Assembly: GCA_947243795.1 (NCBI GenBank)
Contig: OX365941.1
Location: 62,001-126,000, forward strand
Reading direction: 5' to 3'
DNA length: 64,000 nt
Source of the DNA: Saccharomyces uvarum
Taxonomy: Eukaryota; Ascomycota; Saccharomycetes; Saccharomycetales; Saccharomycetaceae
Shown here piece after piece: positions 43,334 through 51,921 of the stretch. The position numbers and the translations under genes were made by a program. How positions within the stretch are numbered: position 1 is the stretch's first letter; each line of letters opens with the position of its first letter. Under the pieces are notes generated by a model. That model did no database searches, was not told the origin of the DNA, and saw only the letters and a list, made by a program, of their open reading frames with translations.

Positions 43334-43726
43334 TTAATTTTTTATATTCGAAATATGAATCGCACCAAGATATATGCTGCTGCATATATTTAAGTTGTAC
43401 ACATTCAACAATACGAGCTCACCTCAGTCTTCAAGAGGTTAGTAAGGAAAGAACATCTTCTTTGGTGTTTTGCGTTTCGCGCACCATATTCTTACAACCT
43501 TCTATCATAAAAAGTTCACATTTTGATACTTCAGCGTTCTGTAATAATATTAACCAAGAAAGACTGGAGAAACTTCTCCATTTTTTACTTTAACCGTTTC
43601 TCATTCCTTCAGCCAAACCATGTGAAAAAAGAGAGCCTTATTGACGCTACCTGGGCTATCAAAAAAATAAATAATTTTAGGTATGTACAAGTGAGAATAT
43701 TACTTACATAAAAGTCTAATGTTTTT
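43334..43726. other. tRNA-Asn to MRPL10 region
   Basis: A 393-bp AT-rich gap holding the tRNA terminator (T-run at 43338-43343) and the MRPL10 3' end. No further gene or clear LTR fragment. Confidence 0.45.
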
Positions 43727-44608
43727 CTACTGTTCCAGATCTTTGACATTCATGACTTTAGATCTAGATATGACAGGCATGGATTCATGGTCTGAAGACA
43801 ATTTCTCCAGTTCGAGTTCTAAAGCACTCTTTTTTACGTTCTGTCTCAAGAAATGTCTTGAACCATTCTTTTGAGCATTCTCGATATCTTGCAAAAGTTT
43901 GTCTTTCTCCATTACCAGATAACCTCTTTTCTCTTCTTTACTGTAATAATCAACATCTTTCCTTTTAGTGGGTCTTGCTTGTAAAGGCAGCCTTCCTCTT
44001 TTTTCTAAAAACCATTCGGGATTAAGATGTGCCCTTAAAGTCAATGGTGTGTGGTATCGTGCTGTAAATTTACCTCCCGCTCTTTCGATGGCCTCAATAG
44101 CCTTTGCGGATGCTCTTGAAGCCTCTATGGAAATTGGTAGATTGTAATGAAATTTCCCACTAGCTAGAACTTTAATACCATTTTTAATAGGCCCAGTGAT
44201 CAACCCAATTTTTCTCATCTTATTTATATCTAAAATCTCACCTGGTTGTAAATCCAGTCTATTTTTATCATGAAACCATTGAATACGTTCCAGATTTAGT
44301 TCCTTCAACGGTCTGGCATTCGCATTCGTAAATCCAACTTTAGGGAATAGTTTATAAATTGGAGTCTGACCACCTTCAAACCACGATTTCACTTTACCAC
44401 GTGCCTTTTGACCCTTTTGACCACGCCCAGATGTTTTACCCAAACCACTAGAGGGACCACGACCCAGTCTTTTGAAAGATTTCGTAGAGCCCTCTGATGG
44501 CTTTAATCGTCCCAAGATAGAGACGTAACGACAAACTAGAAACGTCGATACCGGTGATTTGAATAAACCTCGGAATAAAATATCTTTGGTCGCTGATTTA
44601 GCAAACAT
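43727..44608 (-). CDS. MRPL10: Mrpl10, mitochondrial ribosomal protein uL15m
   Basis: A 293-residue large-subunit protein of the mitochondrial ribosome, bacterial L15 homologue. Residues 1-35 are basic and Ser-rich without acids at the start ([19 protein letters not shown]), a mitochondrial presequence. The L15 core begins [28 protein letters not shown] and [12 protein letters not shown] (about 45-95). A fungal C-terminal extension follows, with [29 protein letters not shown] recall about 322 residues for S. cerevisiae, so this version appears shorter, with the difference at the N terminus; the start could be affected. The gene sits between tRNA-Asn and a solo LTR. Confidence 0.93.
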   Translation of the reverse strand: MFAKSATKDILFRGLFKSPVSTFLVCRYVSILGRLKPSEGSTKSFKRLGRGPSSGLGKTSGRGQKGQKARGKVKSWFEGGQTPIYKLFPKVGFTNANARPLKELNLERIQWFHDKNRLDLQPGEILDINKMRKIGLITGPIKNGIKVLASGKFHYNLPISIEASRASAKAIEAIERAGGKFTARYHTPLTLRAHLNPEWFLEKRGRLPLQARPTKRKDVDYYSKEEKRGYLVMEKDKLLQDIENAQKNGSRHFLRQNVKKSALELELEKLSSDHESMPVISRSKVMNVKDLEQ

Positions 44609-45265
44609 TTTGTTAAAAATCCTTCTTGATTACCACTTTAACGACCAACTCCGGTACGTAGACTACCTTGTTACCTTTTGTTACTGTTTTTTTTTCTCCA
44701 TCCTCTATATAAACCCTTATGGCTTAAGAATATCAGTTGCGTCCACAATTCGGTTACTTCGACGTTCGGCCGGGCAAGAGAAATTATTAAATCAAATGAA
44801 CAAGAAAAGGTGAAGAAGAGAACAAGACAGCATTGATCGATTGTGTTACAACAGGACGATATTATACTAGCCAATATTTGTGATTATACTTATTTGAGAG
44901 TTATTCTGCTCGAAAAGTTCTTCCCGAGGGCCCAAATAAAAAAAACTCTACCACGTAGCTACATTAAGTTTTTGAGATGACATAGATTTCCTTGGAATTC
45001 TTATAACAGGGAAAACATTTTAGAGTTTAGTCTCAGGAGCAATAAATTTAAAATCCAGTACAAATATTATTCGTTAATCCATCCTCAAGCCTTAGCCAAA
45101 CGTACACAAATGTCACACCGTTGGTGATGGTATCATGAACGGTCACTTTAAAGGTGCAATTAAACGTCCGCGTTTACTCAAGATACGTTCTCACGTTAAA
45201 GGGCTGCCATGCCATAGCAGAGAAACAAAGAAATAAACTATTGACCATTAAAGTTGTCTGATGAT
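44609..45265. other. MRPL10 promoter region
   Basis: A 657-bp gap from the MRPL10 start to a solo LTR. T-tracts lie near 44685. Short open frames lack recognisable content. No RNA gene seen. Confidence 0.4.
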
Positions 45266-45571
45266 CTTTGGGATTCCATTAATTCTTAATGTTATAATAT
45301 TACGTATATATATTATACTAGAGATTCTCTTCATGGATTTAGGAATCCACAAAAAGGAATCTGCAATTTTGCATAATATTATAAATGTTTCTGTTCCTCT
45401 TTTTATATGTTATCATTCATTGACCCTATTACAATATCAATCCTTGCGCTTCAGCTTCCATTAATTTTGATGACAGCTTGAATCTTAATTTACTGGTCTT
45501 GTAATTTATGTCATCTTTTAACACCGTATATAATAGTAATAGATGGACAATAGTTGAATCTTGTTCCAACA
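45266..45571 (-). repeat. Solo LTR of Ty1/Ty2 type (about 306 bp), minus strand
   Basis: In reverse orientation it begins TGTTGGAACAAG (45571 leftward) and ends near 45266. The part at 45271-45423 is identical over 153 bp to the 3' LTR of the nearby Ty element, while the other half is strongly diverged. No matching target duplication is seen. It lies about 270 bp upstream of tRNA-Thr. Confidence 0.88.
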
Positions 45572-45839
45572 CTAAGTTGACTGGCCCCGTCTTCACTTCC
45601 ACGAGCAAACTTATCTAACGTATGCTCTATGCAATGATTTGATTCTATTCTATTTGGTTAGCACATGGGTAGCAATACAACTTTAAAGTAGGCCTGTTGG
45701 AGATCTGCTTCTGCCGACCTAATAGGTTTTAAAAAGCAAAAGAAGATGATCATGATATTATGGTTAATAAGCGACACAATTTTATTAGAAAATAATGGAG
45801 TAGAGATAAATGTTAAACTTTGTTTTTCATAAGAAATAA

Positions 45840-45912
45840 GCTTCTATGGCCAAGTTGGTAAGGCGCCACACTAGTAATGTGGAGATCGTCGGTTCAAATC
45901 CGACTGGAAGCA
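45840..45912 (+). tRNA. tRNA-Thr (anticodon AGU)
   Basis: A 73-nt plus-strand tRNA with acceptor GCTTCTA/TGGAAGC, discriminator A, anticodon stem CCACA/TGTGG, loop CTAGTAA (anticodon AGT, read as inosine-GU) and T arm GTCGG/CCGAC. All stems pair. The first pair of the T stem is G-C here, where I recall A-T in S. cerevisiae, a compensatory change. A T-run follows for Pol III termination. No intron. Confidence 0.96.
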
Positions 45913-46240
45913 TTATTTTTAAATATTCACTAGTTTTTTTAATCAATTTACGTCCCGAGCATACACTCAGGAAGGTAACAGAGTGTGAAGTGCCCATTGC
46001 TCGTTGCCAGTACGAAATGAAGATGTGTATATTTATTTTTATGAATTTATATAAGTTGTTTAACTTTTTTTGATGATGTTTATTATTAGAATAGTGTCAG
46101 TATTGGTTATATTTTAACTTTACTTGTTTTCTGTACAGTGACATTGCTTTTTGGTAGCATTAAATGCAAATGACAAAGCACTAATAGGATGAAATAGGTC
46201 TTTAGTATGAATATGTACAGTTAGTTTTTTTGTAACTTAA
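45913..46240. other. tRNA-Thr to WSC2 3' region
   Basis: A 328-bp AT-rich gap. Holds the tRNA terminator and the WSC2 3' end. A TTGATGATG near 46071 lacks a partner D box. No gene seen. Confidence 0.45.
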
Positions 46241-47722
46241 TCAGCGCAAAGAGCTATCATTGGAATTCTTTGCATCATCATAATCGTCGTCACCATTGGA
46301 GGCGTTGCTATCATTATTCAAACTTATATTATCAGGGTTTACAATGTGTAGTTGTCTTTCTTCCATCATATCGGGTAACGAAGTAGCACTGAATCTTTGG
46401 TTCCCGTTATAGATGGAAGGTGGCTCTTCATATACCACAGAAGGTACATGGCTTCTTTTGGTGGCATTACTAACATCACCAGCCATGACCGAATCTCTAC
46501 CACCCGGCAACCTTGTCGGCAGGTCATAGTTGGCAAAACTGGATGCGGTATTCTTGGACAACGCAGTATTATTCCTAGAGGGTATATGCCAGTTGGAACT
46601 GGAAGTAGATCGTGGAAGAACAGGGTTGGCATCGGCATCACCAAAAGAGTAAGGCTGGTAATGTTTAGTCTCCTCCAAGTCTACCTGTTGGGAAGATTGG
46701 CGACGTTTTTTCCAAACAAAATATAATATGGCCAATGCTGCCAAGATAACCGTACCACAAATGACACCCACTACGATACCTGCAATGGCACCACCACTCA
46801 AATGCTTACTCTTTGAGGTGGTTGACTTTCCATCCGCCAATGTACTAGTAGAGGAGGCCGTAGACGAATCTGTTGCATAAACAGAGGTCCTCGTGATGTA
46901 TATTGTGCTCGCTTGATTATTCGTTTCAGAAACGACGGACTGTGTCACCACCTGAGTAGTGTAATGGGTGGATGTACCTGCAGAACTAGACGAAGGGGCC
47001 GATGTGGCCTGTGGTGTCGATGATGAAGACGAGGACGATGTTGTAGACGAAGTAGTTGTCTGTGTGGAAGACGTTTCTGAACTAGAAGATGAAGATGAAG
47101 ATGAAGAAGAAGAAGAAGAAGAAGAAGAAGAAGAAGAGGAAGATGTGGAAGAGGAAGATGTAGAAGAGGAAGATGTAGAAGAGGACGTGGACGTCTTTGT
47201 AGAGGAAGTTGTGGTGGTAGTTGACGATGAGGAAGATGAAGACTGCGTAGTAGAAGAGCTAGTTGAAGTTTTCGAGTCCGATTTCGAGGACTTTTTCGAA
47301 CTAGCGCTTGATGATGCAGAAGACGATTTCGATGAAGATGTAGTCGATGAAGATGAGCCCGCGGTGGATGCTGCGTTGTTGACGTAGATGTTCATGGCTG
47401 AAGAGCCACCACAATTTTGGTAAGGCCAACCAGCACACGCAACGTTACAGTCGCTAGAATCTAGTTGTGTCAAGGATTTCAATTGTGAGACAGAGCCGCC
47501 ACAGTAGCAGCCTTTACCATTGAAAAGAGCAACGATGGCCTGCCCAGAACACTCATTTTCACAGTACGAAACCGACTGGTATTCGTAATCACCCTTGGAA
47601 GTCAGCCCCAGTTTTAGGATGTCGCTTGACGAATAACAGGCTTTGTATGTGAACTGATCGGCGAACGCGGCTCGTATAAGCAACACGAAGACGCACGACC
47701 AATGTATGAGTTGTAGATTCAT
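46241..47722 (-). CDS. WSC2: Wsc2, cell-wall stress sensor
   Basis: A 493-residue type I membrane sensor that signals wall damage through Rom2 and Rho1 to the Pkc1 MAP kinase pathway. A signal peptide (1-21) is followed by the Cys-rich WSC domain (about 24-112, with CYSSSDILK, YCENECSGQAIVALFNGKGCYCGG, CNVACAGWPYQNCGG). A long Ser/Thr mucin-like stalk (about 120-290) includes a nearly pure Ser run. The transmembrane helix is about 313-337 (GGAIAGIVVGVICGTVILAALAILY). The tail is Asn/Ser-rich and ends with an acidic DDDYDDAKNSND region. It is about ten residues shorter than the 503 I recall for S. cerevisiae, which Ser-run length can explain. WSC3 is the paralogue. Confidence 0.95.
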   Translation of the reverse strand: MNLQLIHWSCVFVLLIRAAFADQFTYKACYSSSDILKLGLTSKGDYEYQSVSYCENECSGQAIVALFNGKGCYCGGSVSQLKSLTQLDSSDCNVACAGWPYQNCGGSSAMNIYVNNAASTAGSSSSTTSSSKSSSASSSASSKKSSKSDSKTSTSSSTTQSSSSSSSTTTTTSSTKTSTSSSTSSSSTSSSSTSSSSSSSSSSSSSSSSSSSSSSETSSTQTTTSSTTSSSSSSSTPQATSAPSSSSAGTSTHYTTQVVTQSVVSETNNQASTIYITRTSVYATDSSTASSTSTLADGKSTTSKSKHLSGGAIAGIVVGVICGTVILAALAILYFVWKKRRQSSQQVDLEETKHYQPYSFGDADANPVLPRSTSSSNWHIPSRNNTALSKNTASSFANYDLPTRLPGGRDSVMAGDVSNATKRSHVPSVVYEEPPSIYNGNQRFSATSLPDMMEERQLHIVNPDNISLNNDSNASNGDDDYDDAKNSNDSSLR

Positions 47723-48474
47723 GCTTGATTTATACGGTGCTTTTGAACAAAGGCAAATACAAAATGGAGGTATGAAAAGGGTTCAGAAACCAGAAAGGAC
47801 AGTGAAAAATACGAAAAAAAAGTCGTGTTTCACAAACAAACAGCAACGTTCAATTCCGCTAAGCTCTTTATCCTCTGGTCAAAAAAACGAAGACAGAAAC
47901 AAAGAAGAAAAAAAAAAAGGACAACAATGGGAAATGATGGCTAGTCACGAATCAGAACGATATTTGGTCGAGCTGTGATATCCTAACGAATTGAATGGAG
48001 CGAGTGGACGAGTAAATAAAACCGCTTGTGAGTTTTTTGCTGGGTTCTTTCCTCTTAATTTCTCGAAGAACGAAACAAATAAACAAACAAGTCGTTGGAG
48101 CTCTATCACACAGCACTTATAAAAAAAATAGTAAAACGAGTAATACAAAACGGAACAGAAAACTGCTGAAATGCGCTGCCTCAACTGTGCTAGCTCACAA
48201 TATACAAACACACATGCAAGTGGGAGATGAAAGGAGGAAGGGCCCAGATGACCAAATCAAGAATGGCCCAACATTGAAACATATTGCCCAATGTCGAAAC
48301 AGGCCGTAAACAAACACATTCCTACAATACACAGCACCGTAGCGCGAAAAAAAAAGTGAAAAAACGCGAAATGCGTGCACATCTACCCGGCCTAAAGCAC
48401 GTGACGGGGGAGGTGCAATGGTCTGGCTGAGTGAGAGTACCTGTCTTATGCGATAGTAGCGTCTGGGCTTCCAG

Positions 48475-48524
48475 CCCCGTGAAGCACACCGGGGACGGCA
48501 TGCAGCGCCGACGTAGTCGGCTGC
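48475..48524. other. GC-rich hairpin block upstream of POP3
   Basis: CCCCG (48475-48479) pairs with CGGGG (48490-48494). GCAGC (48502-48506) pairs with GCTGC (48520-48524) around an inner CGAC/GTCG stem with a 3-nt loop. The GC content is well above the flanks. It is probably promoter DNA, but an RNA cannot be excluded. Confidence 0.35.
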
Positions 48525-48626
48525 GGCCGTGTGCGTCTCATTGCCTACTGCTGCTATGTTCTGTCCCATTGCACTTTGGCTCTCTCGCCCGGGCAACGGA
48601 GGGACAAAATAATCGGTGCGTGTGTG

Positions 48627-48636
48627 AAATTTTTCA
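48627..48636 (+). promoter_or_regulatory. RRPE motif of POP3
   Basis: AAATTTTTCA, the reverse complement of the RRPE consensus TGAAAAATTT, 74 bp before the start codon; established as a Stb3-type element of ribosome-biogenesis genes. Confidence 0.6.
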
Positions 48637-48709
48637 GCCTAGAGCCCATATAGAGAGATGAGGTTGGAAGCAAGAAAGAACAGAAAAGCAGTGCAGTGAA
48701 GCAAGCAGG

Positions 48710-49297
48710 ATGTCCGGGTCGTTGAAGTCTTTAGACAAGAAAATTGCGAAGCGAAGACAGGTGTACAAGCCCGTACTGGACAACCCGTTCACGAATGAAG
48801 CGCATCTGTGGCCGCACGTGCACGACCAGCCGTTGATCTGGCAGCTGGTGCAGTCTTCCATCCTGAACAAGCTGGCGCACATGCAGTCGAAGGAGGATTA
48901 CCCCTGGGAGCTATACACGGACTTCAATGACATTGTGCAGTACTTGAGCAGCGACCGCGGGAACAGCGATCCCGTGTACCTGTTTGTGTGCAACAAGGAC
49001 CCCGGCGTGCCGCTCGTGCTCTTGCAGCAGATCCCGCTGCTATGCTATATGGCGCCCATGGCCGTCAAGCTGGTGCAACTGCCCAGGAGTGCCCTGCCCG
49101 CTTTCAAGACGATCTCTAAGTACGGGCTGCTGCTGCTGCGGTGCGATGACAGGGTCGACAGGAAATTCGTGTCGCAGGTCGACAAGAACGTCGACTCGTT
49201 GCAGTTTCCCTGGCTGAGCGCAGTCAAGTACCAGCCAACGGCAGTCAAGTTGCTGAAGACCACCGTGCCCATTGTCTCGAAGAATAAGCAGAAGTAG
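48710..49297 (+). CDS. POP3: Pop3, RNase P and RNase MRP subunit
   Basis: A 195-residue protein shared by nuclear RNase P (tRNA 5' maturation) and RNase MRP (rRNA processing). It is a distant relative of the L7Ae-fold proteins such as human Rpp38. The sequence starts SGSLKSLDKKIAKRRQVYKPVLDNPFTNE and has a basic C terminus ending KNKQK. The central DPVYLFVCNKDPGVPLVLLQQIPLLC segment is consistent with an L7Ae-like core. Length equals the S. cerevisiae protein as I recall. Coding GC is high for this genome. An RRPE motif 75-85 bp upstream fits the ribosome-biogenesis regulon. Confidence 0.94.
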   Translation: MSGSLKSLDKKIAKRRQVYKPVLDNPFTNEAHLWPHVHDQPLIWQLVQSSILNKLAHMQSKEDYPWELYTDFNDIVQYLSSDRGNSDPVYLFVCNKDPGVPLVLLQQIPLLCYMAPMAVKLVQLPRSALPAFKTISKYGLLLLRCDDRVDRKFVSQVDKNVDSLQFPWLSAVKYQPTAVKLLKTTVPIVSKNKQK

Positions 49298-49493
49298 ATG
49301 CAAAATTACCCGCGTAGCTTGCCTTTTCTAGAAGGCGGAAGAAAAAAGCAGGCAGAGGAAGCGTAGAAAAAGAAATACAGAGGAAGCAAAAAAAAAAGTA
49401 GTTGAAATTTAAATAAGATACTTTTTTTGAGAAAGGCGTCGATATAGTAGAAGTTCGAGGCGAAATAGAAACTCACAGCACTTACGATAAAAG

Positions 49494-49955
49494 ATGGTTG
49501 TCTTGAATCCGAACAACTGGCATTGGGTAGATAAAAACACCTTACCTTGGTCCAAGGACTACTTGAACGGTAAATTGACGAGTCTATCCACTGTTTGCTC
49601 CGATGGGAAGAGCAAGATCGAGTTGACTCAGGTCGGTAGCATCACCGGTGACTCCAACGTTTCCCAAAGAAAGGGCAAGCCGATCTGCTACTTTGACCTA
49701 CAGTTATCGATGAGCGTCAAAGTGACAAATTTAGATACTGACAAGAACCACGAAGATGATGACGGCATACTTGCGGACGGGAAACTGGAAATTCCGGAGT
49801 TCATGCATGACGAATCTGATTTCCCTATCCTGTTGCAAGGTTTTAATGCGTTTGATGGATTGGTTAGATCTGAATTTGTCCCTAAAGTATTGGAGACGCT
49901 ACTAAAGTACCAGGACGACTTGATCAAAGAGCATTCCAAGGACGTACAAATCTGA
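49494..49955 (+). CDS. HCH1: Hch1, Hsp90 co-chaperone (Aha1 N-domain homologue)
   Basis: A 153-residue Hsp90 regulator equivalent to the N-terminal domain of Aha1, which stimulates or modulates the Hsp90 ATPase by binding its middle domain. The start VVLNPNNWHWVDKNTLPWSKDYL is the Aha1 N-domain signature. GKPICYFDLQLSMSV and ILLQGFNAFDGLVRSEFVPKVLETLLKYQDDLIKEH follow in the expected places. The C-terminal Aha1 domain is absent, as normal for Hch1. Length equals S. cerevisiae Hch1. The gene is convergent with ERG24. Confidence 0.96.
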   Translation: MVVLNPNNWHWVDKNTLPWSKDYLNGKLTSLSTVCSDGKSKIELTQVGSITGDSNVSQRKGKPICYFDLQLSMSVKVTNLDTDKNHEDDDGILADGKLEIPEFMHDESDFPILLQGFNAFDGLVRSEFVPKVLETLLKYQDDLIKEHSKDVQI

Positions 49956-50115
49956 TCTGCCCGGAGGGAAGCGCGAAACGTACATAGATAGACCACGATC
50001 CCTCTCAATACTCTATTTTTCCAAAAGTTTTTCTTCTTCCTTATACTCAATACATAACAAAAAACATGTATATAACATACATAGATAATGAAGAAAAGAA
50101 CAGCGGTAGGCAAGC

Positions 50116-51432
50116 TTAATACACATACGGAATGATCTTGTATGGAACTTTCCTTTCGTACTCTTCCCAATTTTCCCCGTATTTTACACGACACTTGTGT
50201 TCGTCACGTTGTTGGCGGTGCAGCAACAATGTCGCGAAATACAACGAGTAGTAGAACGTCAAGGGTGTTTGGAACCAGGTGGCCAAACACCAACTTAGCG
50301 AAATCAACCAATCACCGAAATAGTTGATATGTTGCGATTTGGCCCACCATCCATCACACAACAATTTCGTGCCGCGCTTAGTTTGGATACTTTGTAGATT
50401 TTCCAATTTGCCTTGTCTGAACTCAGATTTTTGCTTGTTTGCCGAGTGAAAGATGTAGTATCCCAAAAACATAATTGACAAAATCCCCACGACCTTGCCC
50501 AATCCCAATTCCACTGGTGAAACACTCAAATAACGGGCTTGCAAGGAGTAGGTAAATGGAACCAAAGTCAAATCTCCGAACGCTAACATGAAACCAAATC
50601 CATCCGTAGTTATATCCATCATCGTCAACACACCTTCTTCATTTAGCACCCCGTCGAAAATATAAAACCCTTGTAGGAAATTGACTAAGACCAATGCATC
50701 GTTGATTTTACCGGTCTTCAAATAGTGATGATGCAAACATGAGAGGTTGATCAGTAACCATAACAACATACCGGGCCTCAATTCAGAAAACATCTTGATA
50801 TCTAAGGGTCCCAAACGGGGGTTTAGTTCTCTGCCAATGAACCAATCGTAAATGATGTTGCCCGAATTCCCACCTTGTGCCAGAATCTTTTCTCTCTTGC
50901 CATTACCATTCTTCTTGAAAATCAATGGTAAGAAACTGGCAATATAACAATATGTGGCCAAACAGAAGGAAAACAATATGGATATTATGCATAGGTTGAC
51001 GTGGTTGTCGTACAGATATTGTAATTCGGGCAATTGACCGTCAGTTAACTTCCATCTCACAGCCAAGACCAGGATCAAAGTTGTAGACATGGCGATCCCG
51101 TTGATTTTGTACGAGAGCTTCGAACCGTCTCTTAACTGGACACCGTTCATGACTCTGCCGGGCAAAATGACGTCCAAAACCGCCAATATCCCGTACCACA
51201 TACCATACACTGTCCATAACTCCCGATTGCCCAAGTAGTAACGCAATGGTTTGATGCCGTTCCAAAGCTCAATCAGGTCAAAATTCTGGAAAAATCCCTT
51301 AATAAAATAATCGGGTCTCACCATTTGATTTAAGATAATGCTGAACACAGGCAGCCCCACACTGATGGCCAAGGCACCAATCAGCCCGCCGAATTCAAAC
51401 TCCGTTGTTCTAGGATTCAAAGTTGATACCAT
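50116..51432 (-). CDS. ERG24: Erg24, sterol C-14 reductase
   Basis: A 438-residue ER membrane enzyme that reduces the C14-C15 double bond after lanosterol demethylation in ergosterol synthesis, using NADPH; it is the target of morpholine fungicides. It has about eight to ten hydrophobic segments. The ERG4/ERG24 family signatures are present: LNPRLGPLDIKMFSELRPGMLLW, LLCDGWWAKSQHINYFGDWLISLSWCL and the C-terminal HRQQRDEHKCRVKYGENWEEY. The C terminus ends in PYVY. Length equals the S. cerevisiae enzyme. It is divergent from PRM1, with an Upc2-type sterol element in between. Confidence 0.97.
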   Translation of the reverse strand: MVSTLNPRTTEFEFGGLIGALAISVGLPVFSIILNQMVRPDYFIKGFFQNFDLIELWNGIKPLRYYLGNRELWTVYGMWYGILAVLDVILPGRVMNGVQLRDGSKLSYKINGIAMSTTLILVLAVRWKLTDGQLPELQYLYDNHVNLCIISILFSFCLATYCYIASFLPLIFKKNGNGKREKILAQGGNSGNIIYDWFIGRELNPRLGPLDIKMFSELRPGMLLWLLINLSCLHHHYLKTGKINDALVLVNFLQGFYIFDGVLNEEGVLTMMDITTDGFGFMLAFGDLTLVPFTYSLQARYLSVSPVELGLGKVVGILSIMFLGYYIFHSANKQKSEFRQGKLENLQSIQTKRGTKLLCDGWWAKSQHINYFGDWLISLSWCLATWFQTPLTFYYSLYFATLLLHRQQRDEHKCRVKYGENWEEYERKVPYKIIPYVY

Positions 51433-51921
51433 CCTTTCTTGATATACAAAACTCGTACCTACTTTTATTCTATACTATACAAACAAAGCAAAACTAAAGA
51501 GTAATTGAACAAGATAAAAGTAGCGCGAAAACTGCTTTCAAGAGTTAACTTTAGCTTTTGAAATTATCCTCAATACCCAAAGGAAGCGCATAAAACCTCC
51601 GTTATGCAAAACCCTTTATATGCACAACCTTCATACAATGCAAATTTGCGATGACGCCTACGTACAAGAGAGCGAAAGGGCGATATAAATTTTTCTCGGA
51701 TCTTCGTTTAGGGAACGAAAAAATGACAGGGAGCCTAAGGCCGGGCAAGTGTCAGTTATATAGACGTTTCAGAAGGGTTTTACATATTAATGCTGACTGG
51801 TGCCTTGTTTGATGCTAGAAAAAGTATATATATGGCAGATGTAACACACGTAGAGTCTTGCAGTATCTTACAAATGTGTAGGTACCATGTTCTTCTTGAA
51901 CTCGCTGACGTTTGGTGAGAT
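51433..51921. promoter_or_regulatory. Divergent promoter region ERG24/PRM1
   Basis: A 489-bp gap. TCGTTTAG at 51704-51711 matches the Upc2/Ecm22 AR1-type sterol/anaerobic element TCGTTYAG. A TATATATA tract lies near 51824-51831 for PRM1. CGTTTCAG near 51763 is one base from a Ste12 pheromone element in reverse. Two short upstream ATGs precede PRM1 (see findings). Confidence 0.6.
51704..51711 (-). promoter_or_regulatory. Upc2/Ecm22-type sterol element
   Basis: TCGTTTAG fits the AR1 consensus TCGTTYAG recognised by Upc2. It is about 270 bp upstream of the ERG24 start, the expected place for sterol-depletion control. Confidence 0.55.

Larger units (their letters stand above)
47723..48709. promoter_or_regulatory. 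Divergent promoter region WSC2/POP3
   Basis: A 987-bp gap. Two SCB-type SBF motifs CGCGAAAA (48343-48350) and CGCGAAA (48365-48371), a Cbf1 core CACGTGAC near 48397, an RRPE element AAATTTTTCA (48627-48636) close to POP3, and a GC-rich hairpin-bearing block (about 48460-48530). Small open frames on both strands show no recognisable content. Confidence 0.6.

Noticed and set aside
46968-47387. Open frame of 139 codons, almost all Asp/Glu/Val, plus strand
   Set aside because: It is the antisense shadow of the Ser-rich stalk of Wsc2; the acidic run is forced by the complementary codons.
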